A program made the position numbers and the translations under genes. From Chitinophagaceae bacterium UBA2375 (GTDB taxonomy: Bacteria > Bacteroidota > Bacteroidia > Chitinophagales > Chitinophagaceae), in NCBI GenBank assembly GCA_002343985.1, contig DDTB01000015.1, positions 1-64,000 on the forward strand: a stretch of 64,000 nucleotides of DNA, read 5' to 3'. This document shows positions 1 to 9,200 of the stretch, piece after piece. The notes under the pieces were generated by a model. The model was not told the origin of the DNA. It did not search any database and worked only from the letters and a program-made list of their open reading frames with translations. How positions within the stretch are numbered: the stretch's first letter is position 1; each line of letters opens with the position of its first letter.

Positions 1-40
1 ATGTTTATATGCAACAAGTTATTTTTCTAAAAAATGAAAT

Positions 41-76
41 TTTTTTGCCGCTGGTACAGAAATAACATTAAATTCA
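41..76 (+). promoter_or_regulatory. possible weak promoter for giant protein P1
   Basis: A TTTTTTG run (41-47) lies about 21 bases before TAAATTCA (69-76), a poor match to the Bacteroidota -7 element TAnnTTTG. The same TTTTTTGCCG string opens the better promoter in front of P2, which is the main reason to list this one. Nothing else was recognised in 1-214. Confidence 0.25.
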
Positions 77-214
77 CATTCACAATCCAGCCACTCCGGT
101 AAAACCAATCACGTCCCCCCAAGGAAAATTTTAAAGAAAAAACAAGGCATTAATTTCATACGCTTATGAAATGATTGATCTCTATTTCTTAAGCGTGGCT
201 GGAAGAATGAATCT

Positions 215-3200
215 ATGAATAACATTTACAAAACTGTCATCAAATACAGAGAGGATAAGGGTTCGCGTAAAAATAGTGTAACCCGCACCGTTAGTAACAG
301 GGCGCGCTCGCCCTTTCTTCGTTTATCCTATACCGTTAGTGATTTTTTCGCGCAAATTTTCATGCAACTTTCTTCTATACCTAAAACACAGTTACACATG
401 CAGACGATCAACCCAAACACACAGCAAGTCCGTTGCCAACAGGCCGGCGCTGCCAACAGGTTGAATGCCACATGGCGCTTTTTCAGCGTGATGTTTATGG
501 CATTCTTATTCCTGGTAGCAGGCGCAGGGCAGGTACAGGCGCAAACGACTTTGATTTCACCGACGGGTGAAGGTGGCTTCGAAAACGGGCCCACCCTGGC
601 GGCTAACAACTGGCTCGACAACAGCGGGGCACAAACCAACAAATGGTTTGCCGGTTCCGTTGCTGTGTCATCAGCCGGTTCAAACAGCGCCTACATTTCA
701 TCCAGCCCTACCGGCGCTACGTATGATTACAATATAAACGCGGCATCGGTGGTTGCCATTTACAGGGATTTCACGGTCCCTGCCGGTGAAACGAAAGTGA
801 CGATCAGCTTCAAATGGAAGTCGGCCGGAGAATCATGCTGTGATTACCTGCGTGTATGGTTAACGCCTACTACATTTACCCCAACCGCCGGCACACAAAC
901 AGCCAGTGGTTCTGGTAATGTACAATTGGGTGGCAACCTGAATAACAATACTACCTATCAAACTTTTACCAATGTACAAAGCCTGGTGCCAGGCCAATCG
1001 TACAGGTTGATTTTTGAATGGAGGAACGATGGCTCACTCGGGCCCTCACCCGCAGCATCGGTAGATGAGGTTTCCGTTGTTTCGGCTGTCCCTCAACCGG
1101 CTAATGCTGCCCCTATCAATTTTTCGGCGACAGCGGTTACCCAAACCGGTTTTACCATCAACTGGGAGGATAATTCAACCAATGAAACTGCGTTCAGGGT
1201 GTACAGGTCAACAGATAATATAACCTTTACGCAACAGGGTTCTGATATTGCCAGTACATCAACAGCAACTACTGGTACAGCATATAACTTAGCCCAAACA
1301 GGGTTGGTTCCAGGTGTAACATATTTTTACAGGATAGCGGCCGTATTTGATCTTGAGTCTGCTTTCCTCACCGGTTCGCAGGCTACCAACGCACCCGGCA
1401 ATATCGTTTCAACAGGTGTTGGCGGTAACTGGAGCGTAGGCGCTACTTGGGTAGGCGGCGTGGCCCCAACAGCCACTGATAATGTAACCATCGCCGACGG
1501 CGCTACGGTTACGATTGATAATACCACCCCGGTTTGTTTAAACTTGACTGTGGGACAGGGCACCAGCGGCATATTGCAGTATATTGGCGGAGCCACAGCG
1601 GGAACGCTGATTGTTTATGGAGATGTTACTGTTTCTACAGGTGCAACTTTCACTTCAAATACAGGTACAGGTACCAAGGCCCTTCGCTTAGGTGGACCTC
1701 TAAATACAAGTCCATATACCAGCAATCTGACTGTTAATGGTACATTCCAAATGAATGCAACAGCAACAGCATTTGTTAGCACTTCATTCTTTGGTAACCA
1801 AAACGGAACGGTTTCCGGAACCGGCAGCATCAATTTTGGCCCAATTACAGTGAGTAAAGGCACAACGGCCACCGGCGCCATCCAGGATGTAACGGCTGTG
1901 ATCACACAAACTGCACCAACCGCATCGGGCAACAGGTTGACCATCACCAATGGTACCTTCAGATTGTCGAGCGCATCAACATTAACACCATATTTTGCCG
2001 GTCAAACCATTTGTGCTTCCACCGGCCGCCTCTGGCTGAACAACAGCGGGGCTTCCATACAATGCGTTGGTACAGGTACCACCACAGGCGCTGGCGCCCC
2101 AACGGTCACCGGTATCCTGAAAATTGATGCAGGTACTTTTGGATATGGTTCGGGTAATAATACATTGACTTTCTCATCCGGATCTGGTATATTAGATATG
2201 ACAGGCGGTACCTTGAATCATTTTGGTGGAGTAAATTTCCCATCTTCTGCTGGTACCCAGTTCAATATGAGCGGGGGTAATATTAATGTAGATGTGCAGG
2301 CGGGCAATAGTACAACCACCACTGCATTCTCAATAGGTGCTTCTACAACAGTAAACTGGTCTGGTGGTAACATTACCATCATCGACCCGGCTGCAAGCTC
2401 AGGTAATACGGCATGGTCTGCCACTTCAGGTGGTACGAAAAGCATTACCGGCGGTACCCTGCGTATTGGCGATGGAACTTCCACCACTTCAGGTGGTACA
2501 TTATCCAATACTTCAGGTTTTGGTATCACGAGCGGTATGCCCATCTGGGACCTGGTGATTGATAACCGTACGGATGCGAATACATCCCGTATGGCCAGGA
2601 TCACCGGTCAAACAAACGTATTGAATTCTATTACCATTAATCCTAACGCATACTTATTTACGGGAACCGGTACCGCTTCCAACACCATCATCTTTACCGG
2701 TGCTACGCTTACCAATAATGGTACGCTGGCAGGTACAGAGCCTGGAGGTACACAATCCATCGGTACCATTCAGTATGGTAACGGTGCAACAGGCGCCCAG
2801 TCTATTGCGGGTTCCGGTTCGTTTGTGAACCTTGGTTCTGTATCGGTAAATAATAATGGAGGCTTAACCCTCAACCAGGTTAACCAGTTGAATGCTGTAC
2901 GCGTAAATGTATTTGATACAGGTAACGTGGTTAATTCAGCCAAACTGACCCTGGGCCTGGGTGGAACAAGTTCATCTTTTGTACAATTCGGTCAAGCATC
3001 AGGTACTGCAGCAGTCGGTACATTTGATGTGGCGCCTACCTTTAACCTGGGCAGCGGTGGACTTTCCATCATCTACTCACAGGAAGGCGCTGCGCGTACT
3101 TCCGGGGTTGAAATACCAGTAAGCCGCACATTGCAAGGGGTGACCATTAACAATACCAACGGTGTTACCCTTTCTGGCGGGGCAGCTTCTACAGCCGCCC

Positions 3201-6200
3201 TGACATTGACAGCAGGTAACCTGAACACCAGCAGTGCCAACCTGTTAACTGTTACCGGTACTACAACCGGTGCCATCACAGGCGGTTCAGCCACTTCATT
3301 CGTGAATGGCCCGATAGCCCGTGCATTGCCGGCCAGCCTGATAATCGGTTCTACCTATAATTTCCCGACAGGTAAATCGGGTTATAATAACTTCCAACTG
3401 GTTAACCCCACCACCAATGCAGGTGGTACCGTTACTGTTCAGGCCGAAGTATTCGACGGCAACAGTGGCGGCACTCCCGGCAACCTGATGGGATCAATCA
3501 ATACCAGTCGCTATTGGGCAGCTTCCATCACCGATGGAGGCGCCAACTTCACCAATACCCTTGTTCGCTTGAACGATACCAGGGGTACGCAGGATGCGAT
3601 TGCCGCATCAGCCACACAAAACGGCGCGTACGACCAACAGGGTGGGGTGGTAGCTACACTGGCTACAAATTTTATAACCACAACTGCACCTGAATTGACC
3701 AACCTGCCCGGTTTCTTCCTCATGGGTAACCTGGCAGCGGCATCCCTGAGCAACCTGGCCATCACGCCTTCAGGCAACCAGTGTACCAATGTGGCCCGTA
3801 CCGTAACGGTAACGGCTACACCGGGCGGAGCGCCTGTTGCAACCGTGGTGATCAACTACCAGGTAGACGGCGGCGCCAACCAACAGGTATCCATGACCAA
3901 TATAGGTGGTAACGACTGGCAGGGAACCATCCCAACAGTTACGCCTGCCAATGGTACGGTAACCTGGAGCGTTCAGGCTACAGATAATAACAGCCTGCAG
4001 TCAAACATTAGCGGTACATCATACCAGGATGAACCTTTGTTTAGTGTTAGCGTTTCTGCAGCAGCCTCGCCATCAACGGTTTGTTCGGGCAGCCCAAGTG
4101 AATTAACTGCAACTGTTACACAACCATCCGTTAATGTTACTTTGGGTGCCGGCGCCACAACCGCAACCTCTTATGATGGTATATTCTACCATTTGTTTGG
4201 TGGTAATAAATCACAGTTCCTGGTAAGGGCTTCAGAATTAACAGCCCTGGGACTGACCGCGGGTAATATCACTTCACTGGGTATCAATATAGCATCCGGT
4301 ACAGGTACATACAATGGTTTTAGTGTACAGATCGGGCACACTACCCAAACTGTAATGAACAGCACATTAATTTCATCCGGTCTGTCTGAAGTGTTTAGCT
4401 CGCCCAGTTACTCACCAAGCACGGGTGTAAATACATTCAACTTTACATCTCCTTTCAATTGGAATGGTACGGATAATGTTGTGATCCAATTCTGCTGGAG
4501 CAATAATAACGGAGGTGGTACCAGCAACTATGCAAGGATTGATGCTACGCCATTTGTATCATGCAGTTATTACCGTGCAGACAATCAGGCGCCTGCTGTA
4601 CTTTGTGCTAATAATACAGCAACATCTACAACCTCAAACAGGCCACAGTTTATATTCGGAAAGCCTGGTATGCAGTTTAGTTATGCCTGGAGCGATGGAA
4701 CCAATAACGTAGGTTCTACCAACCCGGTTACTGTTAACCCAACATCAAATACCAACTATACAGTAACCATTACTGAATCTGTAACCGGTTGTACCAAAAC
4801 ATCCGATCCTATAACAGTAACAACTTTACCATTACCGACAGCGCCCATTACTGCTCCTTCATCACAGTGCGGTGTGGGTGTGCCAACTTGCTTTGCGGTA
4901 GGCGCGGCTAATGGTAATTATCGTTGGTACCTGACACCAACCGGCGGCACGGCCATTCCGGGTGAAGTGAACGGAACCTTGTCATCGTATAGCATCAGTT
5001 CAACCACTACTTTCTATGTTGCCATTACAGATGGCACCTGCGAAAGCCAGCGTACTGCTGTAGTTGCGAGCGTATCTGAACCTGATGCCGTACAAGCACT
5101 GGTAGATGACAACACGCCTTGTTTGAATACGGCAATTTCTTTGTCTGCACAGCAAACAGGTTCTAACCAGTCTTATACGTATACCTGGACTGCTTCTCCG
5201 GAAGCCGGAAGCGGCATCCTCAACAGTTCTGCTCCTGTGGGCAACCCGGTGAGCGTAACGCCGACCGCAGTGGGAACCTATATTTATACAGTTACTGCGG
5301 TGGATGGAGCTTGTACAGCTAGTTCCACGGTATCTGTAACCGTTCAGGCATTGCCGGCCATTGCCCAGGTGACAGCCACACCGGGTACGGTATGTGCCGG
5401 TGCTCCGGTAACACTGGCGGGAACAAACCCTGTATCCAGCGCTACGGCATTGAGCCAGCCATTTGAGTCATTCCCTGTAGCCAATTTCACTACCACCGGA
5501 TCAGGCGTTACATGGACTGGTTCAACCACATACTATAATCAAGGCTCTGCCGCTGCCTTTGCCACATATGCAGCAGACGCAAATGGGGCATTGGCCATGA
5601 ATAGCGGTATCAACCTGGTTGGATTGTTGAATCCAAAATTGAAATTCGCCCAGATCGTGGCAACTGAAAATGATTACGATGTTGCCCGCATTGAATATTC
5701 TACAAATGGTGGAACAACTTGGCAAGGCATCCCTGCCACTGCTTACCAGGGCAGCGGCGTTATCCCGGGTTTTGTTAGTCCAAATATTGCTTTCCAAACC
5801 AATAGCTACCCTGAGTGGTCAGCACAGTTTACGTCTTCATCTTCCACATACCCGGCAGGCCCGGCCACCGCATTGTGGAAGCAGGAAACGATTGACCTTT
5901 CAGCGTTCAGCAGCGCATCTGATTTCCGCATCCGCTTTGCCATGACTTCTGATGGAAGCGTGCAGTATGCAGGATGGGCATTGGATGATGTGCGCATCGA
6001 ATATGATTCGCCCATCAGCCTGAACTGGTCATGGGATAATGGAGCAGGAAGCGGAATTTCCGTAACTGTTAACCCATTAACCACCACTACTTATACTGCA
6101 ACGGCTACTGACCCAGCTACTGGATGTTCAGCTACCAGCAGTGTAACCGTTACCGTGAACCCGATTCCGGCTGATCCAACAACTACCAGCTCTGAACAGT

Positions 6201-9200
6201 GCGGTGCCGTGATTCCTACAGCCTCCGTATCGTCGAACTCCGGTGAACCAACACCAATCTTTAACTGGTACGACGCGCCAACTGCTGGTAACCTCCTGCA
6301 ATCTGATGTTTCTGCAACCTATTTGCAGGTAGTATCAACCACCACTACTTTCTATGTGTCTGAAATCACAGGCGCGGGTTGTGAAAGTGGTCGTGTAGCC
6401 GTAACCGTTACTGTACAGGATCCGGATGTATTGACGGTGACTTCATCATCAACAAACAATGTATGTTTGGGTGCAAGTTTTGATTTGTCATCTTCATACA
6501 CTCCTGATTTCAATACATTCGCGACATTCGACCTCACTGCGACAGGCGGAGCAAACAGCGGTGTAACAGGTACTGTTTCCCTGGTACCTAATGCTACAGG
6601 TTCTGACCCGTACACGGTAACGCCATCAGCTCCTGGTTCATACACATATACCATCACAGCTTTCGATCCGGATAAGGGTTGTACCTCTATCGGTACCTTC
6701 ACTGTAACTGTGAATGCCCTGCCGGTAATTACATCTGTGTCTGGTACACCAACAACCGTTTGTGCCGGCGAACCTGTAAACCTGAGCGCTGTGATCAATG
6801 GCGAGGTTACCGGTACGGCCGCACTGGGTGCAGGCGCCATCAGCTCTTCATCTGTAAACAGCAGCTTCTTCCCAGGATTCTGGGGTGGCGCTAAAACGCA
6901 ATACATCATCCGCGCGTCTGAACTGACCGCTGCCGGTGTACTGCCTGGCGCGATCACGTCACTGGCTTACGAAGTTGTTACAGTCGGACAAACCTACCAG
7001 GGCTTTGCCGTATCTATTGGCCATACTACACAAACCACAGCGCCTAATCCATTCATTTCAACCGGATTGACACAGGTGTACCGTGGAACACTGGCGGATG
7101 ATGGATATCTCCCTGTTGTGGGTGTGAACACCCTGGCATTTGGAACTGGTGCCGGTTCAGCTTCATCATTTGTTTGGGATGGAACTTCAAACATCGTAAT
7201 TAATATTTGCTGGAGCAGGGTGCCATCAGCATCTACTGCATCAGCGACCACGATGAAAGTGGATAATACCGGCTTCACATCAAGCTGCTACCGTCAGCGC
7301 GATAACCTGACTCCTGCCGCTATGTGCGCGGAAACAACGCCAAGCACAACAACAAGTGCAGAACGCCCACGCTTTATCATTGGCGGTCAAGTAATAGGTA
7401 ATATCGCTTCTAACTACACATGGGAGTGGAACCCAGGTGCGGTCTCCGGTTTCAATGTAACCGTGAACCCCACCACTACAACTGCCTATACAGCAACTGT
7501 AACAGACGGCAATGGCTGCTCTGCTACATCTGCACCGGTGAACATCACCGTGAATCCTTTGCCTGCTGCACCTGTAACCAACGACCCTGTGGTTCGTTGC
7601 GGACCTGGTGTGGTGAACCTGACCGCTACAGGTGGTGCGGGTACCCTGAACTGGTATAATGTACCAACAGGAGGCACTTCCCTGCAAACAGGCGGCGCTT
7701 ATTCACCAACAGTTACCAGCAGCACTGTCTTCTATGTATCTGAAACATCAGCCGAAGGTTGTGAAGGCCCACGCTCTGCCGTAAATGTAACGGTGAATGC
7801 CGCTCCTAACTTAGCAATCAATGCTATTGGATCAACTACATTCTGCGAAGGTGGTTCAGTAGTCCTTGACGCATCTTCAACCAGCGACCCGTCTTATATT
7901 AACTTTAGCTGGTCGCCTGCTACAGGTTTGAGTTCAACCAACACTGCCGTGGTCAATGCTAACCCACCAGCCGGTACATACATTTATACTGTAACTGCCG
8001 ATGATGGAATCTCAGGCCCTGCAGGATGTTCTAATACTGCAATCGTAACAGTAACAGTAAACCCGAACCCGGTTATTACTTCAGCTACCGCCAACCCTGC
8101 CAATATTTGTATAGGTGGCAGCAGCGCACTGGTGGCAACATCTATTCCTTCAGCCCCCGGCACAGCAGCTTTGGGTGCAGGCGGAACCAATTCTTCTTCA
8201 ACCAACGCCAGCTTCTTCCCAGGCGGATGGGGCGGTGCTAAAACACAATACATCATCCGCGCCAGCGAACTGAGCGCACTTGGTTTTGTAGCTGGTCCAA
8301 TTACTTCACTTGGTTATGAAGTGACTGTAGTTGGCCAAACCTACCAGGGTTTTGCCGTATCACTTGGCCATACCACACAAACAACCGCAACAACAACGTT
8401 CATCAGTTCCGGATTAACACAGGTTTACCGTGGTACGCTGACTGATGACGGTTACCTGCCAGTAGTTGGTGTGAATACCCTGGCATTTGGTACCGGTGCA
8501 GGTTCATCTTCATCTTTTGTATGGGATGGAACTTCCAACATTGTTGTGAACATTTGCTGGAGCAGGGTGCCTGCTGCAAGCACGTCCACTTCAACTACTA
8601 TGAAAGTGGATAACCCGGGCTTCACATCTACCTGCTACCGTCAGCGTGATAACCTGACTCCTGCTGCGATGTGTGCAGAAACATCCGCGCTCTCTACCGG
8701 TTCACTGCGCCCACGATTCATTATTGGAGGTATACTGGGAACAGATATCACCAATACCTTGAACTGGATATGGAACCCGGGCGGTCTGATTGGCGCGAAC
8801 CAATCTGTAGCTCCAACCAGTACTACTTCTTACACGGTTACAGCTACCAATGGATTTGGATGTTCAACCACTTCCGCCCCGGTAACTGTAAATGTGGTTC
8901 CTGTGGCTGCTAACGCTACGGCTACACCATCAACACCGGTTTGTGCCGGATCAAGTGTGGCCCTGGCCGCCAATGGTACAGGCGGTGAGCCGCTGAGCTA
9001 CTCATGGAGCGATGGCACTACCGTAGTAGGCGCAACCGCAACATTGAACGTAAACCCAACCGTAACTACTACTTATACCGTAACAGTAACCGATGTGTGC
9101 GGTAACCCAACCACATCTTCTGTAACCGTAACGGTTAACCCGCTGCCAACTGTGACTGTGACGCCAACTTCGGCTAATTTCTGCCATCCGGGTGGAACAG

